Below are positions 17,011 through 24,690 of a stretch of 24,690 bases of DNA, piece by piece. Positions within the stretch are counted from its first letter, which is position 1. Each line of letters starts with the position of its first letter. The position numbers and the translations under genes are program-made. Location: positions 1-24,690 of the IMG/VR virus record IMGVR_UViG_3300021956_000076; one strand, given 5' to 3'. This stretch comes from a virus. The notes under the pieces were generated by a model, which saw only the letters and a list, made by a program, of their open reading frames with translations, made no database searches and was not told where the DNA came from.

Positions 17011-20000
17011 ATGGCAGATCGTTATTTTGTTCCGGGCGGCACCAATAGCTTCAGTTTGACTTCTAATTGGTCGGCTAGCCCTACGCTCACACCAACTGGT
17101 GCATCAGTGCCGGGCAGTGGCGACAATGCTTTTTTTACATCTGCCACTACGTACACTGTCATTAGTGCATCAGGACCAACCGTTTTTGATTTCAATGTGT
17201 CCGCTGGAACTGTGACGTTTAATCTTACTGGCTCAACTACCATATTGGGTTCTTTCAATGTCTCAACGCCTATAAGTTGGTCAGGTTCCAATATAACCAT
17301 TCAGGCCAACTCAGCCACAACGCGAACTATTCGATGCGGCGGATCAACGATTGAAGCAAACGTCACTGTGGCGGATGGTGGGTTTGGGAATACATATCAA
17401 TTGGTTGACAACTTTGTATGCGGGACATCGCGTACATTCACCTATAGCGGTGGCGGCACTCTTGATCTAAATGGATTCACGTTAACCTGTGGGCTGTTCA
17501 ACAGCTCAAACTCAACAACGAGAACCATAGCATTTGGGACAAGCAAAATAATATGCACCGGCTCTGGGAATGTATGGAATTTGGCTACTATTACCGGGCT
17601 GACTATTACCGGCACTCCGCAAGTTGACCTTACTTATAGTGGTCTTACCAATATAACTATTTCTTTAGGCGCATTGCCAGAAGCAAGTAGCGTATCATTT
17701 GCAATCAAAGCTGGAGGCTATGGTCTTTCGTTTGGCGGCACTACTGTTAAAAATCTAGATTTTACAGGATTTGCGGGAAGTGTCACGAGTGCGGCCCTTA
17801 CAATCTATGGAAACGTAACTCTAAGCACTTCTGCAATGTCATGGAGTACAACAGGAACGCAAACATTTGCGGCAACTTCAGGCACTCAGTTAATTACATC
17901 AAATGGAAGAACATTTGATACATCGATAAACATTAACAGCGTTGGAGTAACTGTAAAACTTGCCGATGCTATGACTACAGGTTCATCCAGAACCTTGACC
18001 CTTACCACAGGAACTTTTGATCTTAACAATCAGACAGCAACTGTAGGGTTTTTCAATGCTAACAACTCTAATACCCGCACAATCGCATTCGGAACTGGAA
18101 ATTTTTCGCTTAGTGCAGCGGGCGGCACACCGTGGAATACCAGCACCATAACAGGTCTTACCGTAACAGGAACTCCTGTTGTCAATTACCCATATACTGG
18201 CGCTACTTTAACAGTGATAAGTCCCGGTACTTTATCTGAGGCAAATTCTATTTCGTTTAATTTTACTGGAGGAACCTACGCTCTCACGTTGACGGCTGGA
18301 CATTCGTTCAGAAGTCTAAATTTTGTGAATAGCGGAACAACAGGATACGGCGGGGCACTTGGAACTGTCGCAACTGATCGAAACATTTATGGCAGCATAA
18401 CTTTTTCCAGCAATATGACGATGGGAACATCCACTCTGGGTTTTGTCTTTAAGGCAACATCTGGAACGCAAACATTGACCATGAACGGGATAACGCTGGC
18501 GCAGCAAACTGCGATCAACAATCCCGGCGCAACCCTTTTTCTTGCTGATGCAGTAACGATAGTCTCTACTCGATCCTTTGGATTGATTAATGGTAGCATT
18601 GACGGAAACAACAAGACAATCAGCGGCGGCACATTTGTGCAAATGCTGACTGGTTCCGTAACTATGAAAAATTTGTCCACCGCTATGACATTCACGCATT
18701 CCAGCGGCACCCTCACTCAAATTGGAAATAATACGACTGGACCGTATACCTTAACTGCTGGAACGCTTGATCTTGGAAGCTATCAGTTAAATTGCACGAC
18801 ATTCGATTCCAACAACGTAAATACCAGAACGCTCGCATTTGGAACTGGCAACATCACTTGCACTGCAACAAGCGGAACTGTATGGACAACTGCAACTGTA
18901 ACTGCATTGACCATTACGGGAACACCTGTTGTTAATGTGACAAGTTCTGGCCTGTCGGCCATAACTGTTGCCGCAGGCGTATTGACGGAAGCGCAGTCAA
19001 TATCATTCAATTTCACTGGCGGAACATATACACTAACTTATAGTGGTAGCGGAAATAATATGAATTTTACAAGTTTCGGTGGCGCGTTCCTTCTTGGCGC
19101 AGCTAGTACAATTTATGGGAATTGGACCATCCCTACTGGTTCAACAATGACGACAAGCGCATCTGCGGTTCTTTGCACATTTGGCGCTACTTCAGGAACC
19201 AAAACCATCAAGACAAGTGGGGTTGCGCTCAATTTTCCCGTCACCTTCAATGGTGCTGGCGGAACTTGGCAGTTGCAAGATAACCTGACGGTCGGCTCTT
19301 CAACCACCGTTTCGACCAGAACAACATCGCATACGCAAGGAACACTTGATCTCAACAATTTTCAATTAATATCGGGCTTGTGGAATGGTGGTTCAGGGCT
19401 CACAAGAACATTAGCTTTTGGAACATCTGGCTCTGTAAAAGTTATTGGAAGTGGTTCAATAATTCAAAATAATTTATGCACTACGGCAGCTGCTTTTAGT
19501 TATACCGGAACATCTTTGTTTTACATTTCAAACAATAGCGCAACTGCGTCAACTATAGCTGTTGGGGCACCAACAGAAGCTGTAAGCATGAATTATTTGG
19601 TAGATGTTGGAACTTACGCAATAACAATGTTTAGTGGTGGCTCTGCCGTAAAAAATTTAGATTTTACCGGTTTTAGCGGCACTTTTTCAGGTGCATGGAA
19701 TGCTTTATCCGTGTATGGCAATTTGACTTTCTCTGCAACTGCTGGCGCTCCTGCTGCCTCCGGTAACTTGGTGACATTTAGGGCGACATCTGGAACGCAG
19801 CTTTTTACATCTAACGGAAAAACACTTGATTTCCCCATAACAGTAAATGGGGTTGGCGGTACAGTTAAACTTGCCGATGCGTTGACGATGGGAGCCACTC
19901 GCGCACTAACCCTCACCAATGGTACATTCGACGGCAATAGCAAAACCATCTCTGGTGCATCATCTTTCACGATGGTGACGGGTTCTGTCACCGCTAAAAA

Positions 20001-20700
20001 CATCAGCACTGCGCTGGCATTTACTCATACTAGTGGGACGTTGACGCAAGGCGCGAACAACTCAATCGGAGCCTACACCATAACCGCAGGAACGCTTGAT
20101 CTTGCGGGTTTCACTTTCACAACCACATCATTCGTTACTGCGGTTGGAACTAAAAACCTGACATTCAATGGCGGCACATTAACGGTCACTGACGCGACGA
20201 CCACTGCTTTCAATAATGCCCAGCCAACTGGATTTACGACAACAGCAGGAACAGGGACCGGCAAAATCAGTATGACTGCCGCTACTGCCAAGACGTTTGT
20301 TGGCGGCGGTTCAACTTTCAACTGCACTCTATCCAATGACGGTGCTGGCGCGTTGACGATCAGCGGTAGCAACACCTTCACCACTATCGCCAATGGCGTT
20401 CAACCAACAGCGTTCACCTTTACGTCAAGCACAACTCAGACTGTCACCAACTGGACTGTCAGCGGCATCGCAGGCAATCTGGTGACAATCACAAGTACGG
20501 TGGCTGGCACGGCAGCAACGCTGTCAAAGGCATCAGGCACGGTATCTTCTGACTACCTCAGCTTGAAGGACAGTGCTGCAACCGGTGGTGCGACTTGGTA
20601 TGCAGGCGCAAACTCAACCAATGTCAGTGGCAACTCTGGGTGGATATTTACTGCGCCTCCGGTTATCACTGCTGGCGGCAACTTCTTCTTCATGTTCTGA
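17011..20700 (+). CDS. Giant Ser/Thr/Gly-rich repeat protein, probable virion adhesin
   Basis: A 1229-residue protein with TAGGAG before ATG 17011. Residues 1-148 form an N-terminal domain beginning ADRYFVPGGTNSFSLTSNW, with ASVPGSGDNAFF, a pattern I recall at the start of large phage surface proteins. Residues 149-1026 are a two-level repeat: units of about 185-194 residues starting GT(L/F)DL, arranged U-U-B then U-U-B, where B is 56 residues. Residues 1027-1229 hold a C-terminal module (TVTNWTVSGIAGNLVTI, LSKASGTVSSDYLSLKDSA, GATWYAGANSTNVSGNSGW). Almost no charged residues and strong alternation suggest stacked beta-helix or beta-solenoid. The DNA is visibly more AT-rich than the head genes. 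Host binding is inferred from context next to fibres and a glycosyltransferase. Confidence 0.75.
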   Translation: MADRYFVPGGTNSFSLTSNWSASPTLTPTGASVPGSGDNAFFTSATTYTVISASGPTVFDFNVSAGTVTFNLTGSTTILGSFNVSTPISWSGSNITIQANSATTRTIRCGGSTIEANVTVADGGFGNTYQLVDNFVCGTSRTFTYSGGGTLDLNGFTLTCGLFNSSNSTTRTIAFGTSKIICTGSGNVWNLATITGLTITGTPQVDLTYSGLTNITISLGALPEASSVSFAIKAGGYGLSFGGTTVKNLDFTGFAGSVTSAALTIYGNVTLSTSAMSWSTTGTQTFAATSGTQLITSNGRTFDTSININSVGVTVKLADAMTTGSSRTLTLTTGTFDLNNQTATVGFFNANNSNTRTIAFGTGNFSLSAAGGTPWNTSTITGLTVTGTPVVNYPYTGATLTVISPGTLSEANSISFNFTGGTYALTLTAGHSFRSLNFVNSGTTGYGGALGTVATDRNIYGSITFSSNMTMGTSTLGFVFKATSGTQTLTMNGITLAQQTAINNPGATLFLADAVTIVSTRSFGLINGSIDGNNKTISGGTFVQMLTGSVTMKNLSTAMTFTHSSGTLTQIGNNTTGPYTLTAGTLDLGSYQLNCTTFDSNNVNTRTLAFGTGNITCTATSGTVWTTATVTALTITGTPVVNVTSSGLSAITVAAGVLTEAQSISFNFTGGTYTLTYSGSGNNMNFTSFGGAFLLGAASTIYGNWTIPTGSTMTTSASAVLCTFGATSGTKTIKTSGVALNFPVTFNGAGGTWQLQDNLTVGSSTTVSTRTTSHTQGTLDLNNFQLISGLWNGGSGLTRTLAFGTSGSVKVIGSGSIIQNNLCTTAAAFSYTGTSLFYISNNSATASTIAVGAPTEAVSMNYLVDVGTYAITMFSGGSAVKNLDFTGFSGTFSGAWNALSVYGNLTFSATAGAPAASGNLVTFRATSGTQLFTSNGKTLDFPITVNGVGGTVKLADALTMGATRALTLTNGTFDGNSKTISGASSFTMVTGSVTAKNISTALAFTHTSGTLTQGANNSIGAYTITAGTLDLAGFTFTTTSFVTAVGTKNLTFNGGTLTVTDATTTAFNNAQPTGFTTTAGTGTGKISMTAATAKTFVGGGSTFNCTLSNDGAGALTISGSNTFTTIANGVQPTAFTFTSSTTQTVTNWTVSGIAGNLVTITSTVAGTAATLSKASGTVSSDYLSLKDSAATGGATWYAGANSTNVSGNSGWIFTAPPVITAGGNFFFMF
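17455..18759 (+). repeat. Higher-order repeat, copy 1 (U1-U2-B)
   Basis: U1 starts at 17455, U2 at 18010 and B at 18592. U units are marked by a start like GTLDL, then TRTIAFGT, LTITGTP or LTVTGTP, and ATSGTQ; B contains DGNNKTISG and TGSVTMKNLSTAMTFTH. Confidence 0.85.
18760..20088 (+). repeat. Higher-order repeat, copy 2 (U3-U4-B')
   Basis: U3 starts at 18760, U4 at 19339 and B' at 19921, and a final GTLDL begins at 20089. U2, B and U3 starts lie exactly 1329 bases (443 residues) before U4, B' and the final GTLDL, showing an in-register duplication. Confidence 0.85.
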
Positions 20701-20707
20701 GGGAAAA

Positions 20708-21787
20708 ATGAAAATAGCCGTTTACGCAATCAGCAAAAATGAATCTAAGCTTGTGGAGCGTTTTTGCACTTCTGCAAAAGACGCAGATATTATCCTTATC
20801 GCAGACACCGGGAGCGATGATGATACCGCAGAAGTGGCACGGGGATGTGGCGCGGTTGTTCACCATATTAGCGTTGTCCCTTGGCGTTTTGATACTGCTC
20901 GCAACGCTGCTCTTTCCCTTGTTCCTAGCAATGTGGATGTCTGCATCAGCCTAGACATAGACGAGATTCTTCAGCCGGGATGGCGCAATGAAATTGAGCG
21001 TCTTTGGGTTGACGGAGCCACTCGTCTTGATTTTCTGTTCGACTGCGGGAACGGCATCGTGTTCAGACCACGGCGCATTCACGCTCGGCATGGTTATCGG
21101 TGGCAATACCCTTGCCATGAGCTTTTGGTTCCAGACAACAGATACCCGGAAAAGCCCGTTAGCACGGACATGGTGCTGATACGCCACGACCAAGATCCAA
21201 CCAAGCCTCGCGGACAGTATCTCGACATGCTTGAGCAGGCGGCCAAGGAAGATCCAAGCTGCCCTCGCAGCGCGTTCTACTACGCCCGCGAGCTAAGCTA
21301 CCGCCAACGGTGGGCAGACTGCATATTAGCCTTTCAGCGGTACTTGCATATTCCTGCTGACCTGTGGTGGCACGAAAAAGCGTTCGCCTATCGTGTCATG
21401 GGCAATGCCCACAGCAAGCTTGGCAATCCATATGACGCCGAAAGAAATTTTCATCTGGCGGCTGCTGAAGCCCCCGGCACCCGTGAGCCTTGGTGCAATC
21501 TAGCCATGCTTATGTACACTCAGAACCGATGGGAAGAGTGTTTCGCCTACTCCATGCGGGCGCTGCGGATCACAGAGCCGGATCATGTCCATACGTCAGA
21601 CCCCAACGTGTGGGGTGCGTGGCCTCACGACTTAGCCAGTCTGGCTGCTTGGCACCTCAAACTGCCTGAAATTTGCATCGAACAAGCTCGATTGGCGGTA
21701 GAAAAAGACCCCAATGACGAACGCCTGAAGAAAAATTTGGACTTCGTGACAACCGATCCTGAATCGGTTAAACTTGCCGCAGAATAG
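20708..21787 (+). CDS. Family 2-like glycosyltransferase with C-terminal TPR-like repeats
   Basis: A 359-residue protein; ATG 20708 follows GAGGG and precedes the first conserved strand, so in-frame starts further upstream within the adhesin gene are rejected. The GT-A fold is clear: KIAVYAISKNES at the N-terminus, the nucleotide-sugar motif DTGSDDDT (residues 33-40), WRFDTARNAAL (59-69), and the metal-binding SLDIDE with D83-x-D85-E86. After about residue 185 come helical pairs of TPR type (RSAFYYARELSYRQRWADC, KAFAYRVMGNAHSKLGN, CNLAMLMYTQNRWEEC). It starts 7 bases after the adhesin stop. It may glycosylate fibres of this phage or host surface sugars; the substrate cannot be read from sequence. 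Confidence 0.85.
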   Translation: MKIAVYAISKNESKLVERFCTSAKDADIILIADTGSDDDTAEVARGCGAVVHHISVVPWRFDTARNAALSLVPSNVDVCISLDIDEILQPGWRNEIERLWVDGATRLDFLFDCGNGIVFRPRRIHARHGYRWQYPCHELLVPDNRYPEKPVSTDMVLIRHDQDPTKPRGQYLDMLEQAAKEDPSCPRSAFYYARELSYRQRWADCILAFQRYLHIPADLWWHEKAFAYRVMGNAHSKLGNPYDAERNFHLAAAEAPGTREPWCNLAMLMYTQNRWEECFAYSMRALRITEPDHVHTSDPNVWGAWPHDLASLAAWHLKLPEICIEQARLAVEKDPNDERLKKNLDFVTTDPESVKLAAE

Positions 21788-21796
21788 GGGTTTAGG

Positions 21797-22141
21797 ATGA
21801 TCGAAGAGCTTATCGTCAGGATGTTCAAGGCCCGGAACCAAGCCCATATGCGGCATTGGAGTACGGATTCCTATTCTGAGCACAAGGCTCTTGGACATTA
21901 CTATGATGGCGTCATCGACAAGCTAGACGAGATTGTCGAGGCATATCAGGGCGGCTTTGGCAAGGTAGAGAACTTGCCAGACAGCATTGATGACGCTAAA
22001 AAACTGGTTCAGGAAGAAATGCTTTGGCTGACGAAAAATCGCGAAGAGATCGCCAAAAATATCCCGGCGCTCGAAAATCTGCTTGATGATCTCGCTGGCC
22101 TTCACATGAAGACGCTCTATAAGCTTGAAAATCTGAGGTAG
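21797..22141 (+). CDS. Small Dps/ferritin-like phage protein (DUF5856-like)
   Basis: A 114-residue, all-helical protein. The N-terminal half reads [17 protein letters not shown] (residues 16-32), then [18 protein letters not shown] (35-52), which strongly resembles the first two helices of Dps-type ferritins. By my hand alignment with E. coli Dps from memory, H20, H29, D44 and E48 fall on the ferroxidase ligands H51, H63, D78 and E82, but the D67 position is G33. The second half ([19 protein letters not shown], then a last helix) could complete a short four-helix bundle; Dps is longer, at about 165 residues. I recall a viral family DUF5856 of this type. The gene lies between the glycosyltransferase and a fibre gene. 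Iron binding is untested. Confidence 0.65.
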   Translation: MIEELIVRMFKARNQAHMRHWSTDSYSEHKALGHYYDGVIDKLDEIVEAYQGGFGKVENLPDSIDDAKKLVQEEMLWLTKNREEIAKNIPALENLLDDLAGLHMKTLYKLENLR

Positions 22142-22145
22142 CACG

Positions 22146-24335
22146 ATGGCCGCGACAGGTTACACCCCGATCCAGCTTTATCGCTCAGCAACTGCGAGCG
22201 CGGCTCCTTTAGGGGTAAATCTTGCCAATGGCGAATTGGCTATCAATTACAACACCGCAGATATGGCTCTTTACGCCAAAAATTCTGCCGGAACTGTAAA
22301 GCTTTTGATGAACAATCCTGCTGGGCTGAAATACCCAACAGCGGACGGCACGGCAAATCAGGTAATTAAAACTGACGGTGCGGGAAACCTGTCCTTTGGC
22401 GCAATATCCGGGGTTGTCACAACATTCAGTGCGGGCACGACCGGTCTTACACCAAGCACCGCAACTTCTGGCGCTGTGACGCTTGCCGGAACGCTAGCTG
22501 TCGCCAACGGTGGAACTGGCGGAACAACTGCTGCCACGGCTCGTTCGGGAATTGGCGCTGCCGCATCCGGCGCTAATAGTGACATCACCAGCATCACTGG
22601 CCTTACAACCGCGCTTACAGCGGCTCAGGGCGGAACCGGCAACGCCTCATATACGATTGGCGATCTTCTTTATGCCAGCACTACAACAGCGCTTTCCAAA
22701 CTTGCTGACGTTGCCACTGGCAATTCGCTGATTTCTGGTGGTGTAGGAACAGCCCCTTCTTGGGGCAAGATTGGATTAACCACGCATATATCCGGAACGC
22801 TTGCTGTGGCAAACGGCGGCACTGGAGTAACATCATCTACAGGTTCCGGGAATGTTGTTCTCAGCACAAGCCCTACGCTTGTAACTCCAGTTCTTGGAAC
22901 CCCAACTTCAGTCACGCTTACAAATGCCACTGGTCTACCGCTTTCCACAGGCGTTACCGGGAATCTTCCTGTCTCTAATCTTGGATCTGGCACAGGTGCC
23001 TCATCCACAACATTTTGGCGCGGTGATGGAACATGGGCGACACCCGGTGGCAGCGGTTCTGGTACTGTCAATTCTGGTACAAGTGGTCAGCTTTCTTATT
23101 ACGCATCGACAGGAACGGCTGTTTCTGGCCTCACCACAGGTACTGGCGTCACGACAGCTTTGGGCGTCAACACCGGCTCTGCTGGGGCCTTTGTCGTCAA
23201 TGGTGGCGCTCTTGGAACGCCTTCAAGCGGCACCTTAACTAATGCCACGGGATTACCCCTTTCCACTGGCGTAACGGGAAATCTTGCCGTAACAAATCTT
23301 GGATCTGGAACGGGCGCATCATCATCGACTTTTTGGCGTGGCGATGGAACGTGGGCAACACCGGCTGGTGGTGGTGCGTCAAATTATACGATTAGTAACA
23401 AAACAGCCGCATATACGGTTGTTTCCGGTGATCTTGGCGCAATTATCAACTGCACTAGCGGTACATTTACGGTTTCGTTGACCGCTGCCGCAAGCCTTGG
23501 GTCTGGATTTAACTGCACAATTTGGAATACTGGCACTGGAACTATCACGATTGATCCGTCTGGATCTGAAACAATAGATGGGACAACCACCCGTATCCTG
23601 AGAACATTTGAGGGCTGTGAAATTATCTGCAACGGTACAAATTGGAATACCGGTGCAAAAAAGACAATGTTGCAATATGCAGAAAAAAATTTGTCTGGCG
23701 ACCAATTGCCATCAGCAAGTTCTGCGTCTTCATCTGTGGCTATAGGTAGAGCAGCAACCGCCAGTGCTGTTACTTCTCTATCTATCGGTGCAAACTCTAC
23801 TGCTTCTGGGTCGTATTCAACAGCGATTGGATATTACTCAAATTCAAGCGGCAACAATTCTATGTCGTTTAATGCGTTTGGATATGCAAGAGAAATAAAC
23901 AAATATGGTTTTGGTTCTGGAGCTACTTTTGGAGGATCACAATTTGGCATACTTCCGTTGTGTGTTATTACCACAACATCAACGCCAACATTGTTGACTT
24001 CTGATCTTGGTTCTGCCGGATCGTTAAATCAATTAATAATCCAAGACAATTCCGCTTACACATTTAGTATTCTTGTATCAGCAAGAGAAAAAGCATCTAT
24101 TGGGACAAATGCTGCTGCATGGAAAATTGAGGGTTTAATTCGCAGAGAAGGAAATGCCTCTACTACAACAATTGTTGGAACTCCAACAACTACGGTAATA
24201 AGCAACGTGCCGGGGTGGGCTGTGGCTGTATCTGCTGACACTTCTAATGGGTGTCTTGCAATTACAGTTACTGGTTCTGCAACCTCAATCTATTGGCAAG
24301 CTTTGGCGACAACCGTCGAAGTCACTTACGCATAG
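22146..24335 (+). CDS. Tail fibre protein with YadA-like distal repeats
   Basis: A 729-residue protein starting 4 bases after the previous stop. Residues 1-40 ([19 protein letters not shown], then [20 protein letters not shown]) are the phage-fibre attachment domain common in aquatic phages. The middle has fibre repeats such as [14 protein letters not shown] and a 53-residue unit present twice (about residues 250-302 and 356-408) with [11 protein letters not shown]. Residues about 520-590 contain [22 protein letters not shown] and [13 protein letters not shown], typical of the left-handed parallel beta-roll in YadA-like head domains. The C-terminal ~140 residues are a separate domain, probably the receptor-binding tip. 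DNA from about 23690 on is more AT-rich. It probably acts as a trimer. Confidence 0.8.
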   Translation: MAATGYTPIQLYRSATASAAPLGVNLANGELAINYNTADMALYAKNSAGTVKLLMNNPAGLKYPTADGTANQVIKTDGAGNLSFGAISGVVTTFSAGTTGLTPSTATSGAVTLAGTLAVANGGTGGTTAATARSGIGAAASGANSDITSITGLTTALTAAQGGTGNASYTIGDLLYASTTTALSKLADVATGNSLISGGVGTAPSWGKIGLTTHISGTLAVANGGTGVTSSTGSGNVVLSTSPTLVTPVLGTPTSVTLTNATGLPLSTGVTGNLPVSNLGSGTGASSTTFWRGDGTWATPGGSGSGTVNSGTSGQLSYYASTGTAVSGLTTGTGVTTALGVNTGSAGAFVVNGGALGTPSSGTLTNATGLPLSTGVTGNLAVTNLGSGTGASSSTFWRGDGTWATPAGGGASNYTISNKTAAYTVVSGDLGAIINCTSGTFTVSLTAAASLGSGFNCTIWNTGTGTITIDPSGSETIDGTTTRILRTFEGCEIICNGTNWNTGAKKTMLQYAEKNLSGDQLPSASSASSSVAIGRAATASAVTSLSIGANSTASGSYSTAIGYYSNSSGNNSMSFNAFGYAREINKYGFGSGATFGGSQFGILPLCVITTTSTPTLLTSDLGSAGSLNQLIIQDNSAYTFSILVSAREKASIGTNAAAWKIEGLIRREGNASTTTIVGTPTTTVISNVPGWAVAVSADTSNGCLAITVTGSATSIYWQALATTVEVTYA
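22893..23050 (+). repeat. Direct repeat, copy 1, in the tail fibre gene
   Basis: Codes for LGTP(T/S)S..., [15 protein letters not shown] and [11 protein letters not shown]. The matching copy lies exactly 318 bases (106 residues) downstream, with many synonymous differences. Confidence 0.85.
23211..23368 (+). repeat. Direct repeat, copy 2, in the tail fibre gene
   Basis: Second copy of the unit at 22893-23050, in the same frame and without net length change. Such units are widespread in phage fibres and can be gained or lost by recombination. Confidence 0.85.
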
Positions 24336-24343
24336 GGTGCAAC

Positions 24344-24643
24344 ATGGCAATACAGCTTGACCTTCTTCAATCTCAATATGGCGTGTCGTTTTCTGGCGCG
24401 TATTTCCGTATTGTAAATGTCAACATTCTTCGCACAGCAAATATGGACTTTCGTTTTAGGGTCATAATTGATCTTGCGGCCTATGCGACTAATCCGCAAA
24501 ACGAATCTCTTCGTGAAGTTGATATAAGGCGTTATAATTGTTTTATTAGCGAAATAGAAGTTCAGTCCGGTGACACGTTCTTGGCGCGTTGTTATCAATG
24601 GGTCATGGCGCAGCCTGACATGGTTGGAGCGGTGGCAGTGTGA
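24344..24643 (+). CDS. Conserved phage tail-region protein of unknown function (99 aa)
   Basis: A 99-residue protein. ATG 24344 follows AGGGTGC and precedes the conserved MAIQLDLLQSQYGVSFSGAYF; in-frame upstream starts lie inside the fibre gene. Later blocks are FRFRVIIDLAAYA, REVDIRRYNCFI and GDTFLARCYQWVMAQPDM. I recall this pattern from many small proteins encoded after fibre genes in uncultured aquatic phages, where its role is unknown. It looks like a compact alpha/beta fold without membrane segments. Its stop overlaps the next start (TGATG). Confidence 0.72.
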   Translation: MAIQLDLLQSQYGVSFSGAYFRIVNVNILRTANMDFRFRVIIDLAAYATNPQNESLREVDIRRYNCFISEIEVQSGDTFLARCYQWVMAQPDMVGAVAV

Positions 24644-24690
24644 TGGACCAGTCAACTCTCAATATGATCTTTGGCGGCATCCTTGCGGTG
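24643..24690 (+). CDS. Start of a probable small membrane (holin-like) protein, cut by window end
   Basis: The ATG at 24643 overlaps the preceding stop in TGATG, with GGAG about 15 bases upstream. Only 16 residues are in the window (MDQSTLNMIFGGILAV). They run into a hydrophobic segment and resemble short one-helix phage proteins found at the end of tail clusters, some of which are called holin-like. The rest of the gene is needed to judge this. Confidence 0.5.
   Translation, partial: MDQSTLNMIFGGILAV

Overview
The window is a continuous stretch of the virion-structure region of a tailed bacteriophage (Caudoviricetes). Every supported gene is on the + strand, genes are packed with short gaps or ATGA/TAATG overlaps, and the order is the classic packaging, portal, scaffold, capsid, tail order. 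No tRNA, integrase, CRISPR array or insertion sequence is visible. No tape measure, sheath or tail-assembly chaperone is seen either, so a short-tailed (podovirus-like) particle is plausible, but the window is only part of the genome. Base composition and strong AGGAG ribosome sites fit a phage of a Gram-negative host. The gene families are ones I associate with uncultured freshwater and marine phages, many from Alphaproteobacteria; the host call is inference.

Layout: 2-613 is the C-terminal end of the large terminase. 622-4674 encodes a 1350-residue multi-domain protein, with a conserved module that recurs in large polyvalent phage proteins, a lysozyme-like domain and a coiled coil, inserted between terminase and portal. 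4674-7292 is the portal. 7305-8039 holds two small genes and a GroES-like co-chaperonin. 8053-8976 is the scaffold. 9042-11129 carries an unknown protein, a decoration-type protein and the major capsid protein, closed by a strong hairpin terminator. 11258-13578 carries two small structural proteins separated by a second clear terminator, a Gln-rich protein and a small basic protein.

From a hairpin and promoter at about 13.6 kb onward come the tail and host-contact genes: a head-tail adaptor-like protein with a beta-sandwich insertion, a small Cys protein, a collagen-like fibre, a 70-residue protein, a 1229-residue Ser/Thr/Gly-rich repeat protein, a GT-A glycosyltransferase with TPR-like repeats, a small Dps/ferritin-like protein, a large tail fibre with a YadA-like tip, a 99-residue conserved phage protein and the start of a probable membrane protein.

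How they fit together: terminase and portal package DNA into a shell built from the capsid protein on the scaffold, with GroES as a likely folding helper. The large protein at 622-4674 is best read as a virion or ejected protein whose lysozyme domain could open the cell wall. The last 10 kb builds an elaborate, repeat-rich adsorption apparatus that may be decorated by its own glycosyltransferase. The points most worth a second look are the polyvalent protein and its recurring di-glycine motifs, the exact two-level repeat (U-U-B twice) in the 1229-residue protein, the Dps-like protein, and the insertion in the adaptor.
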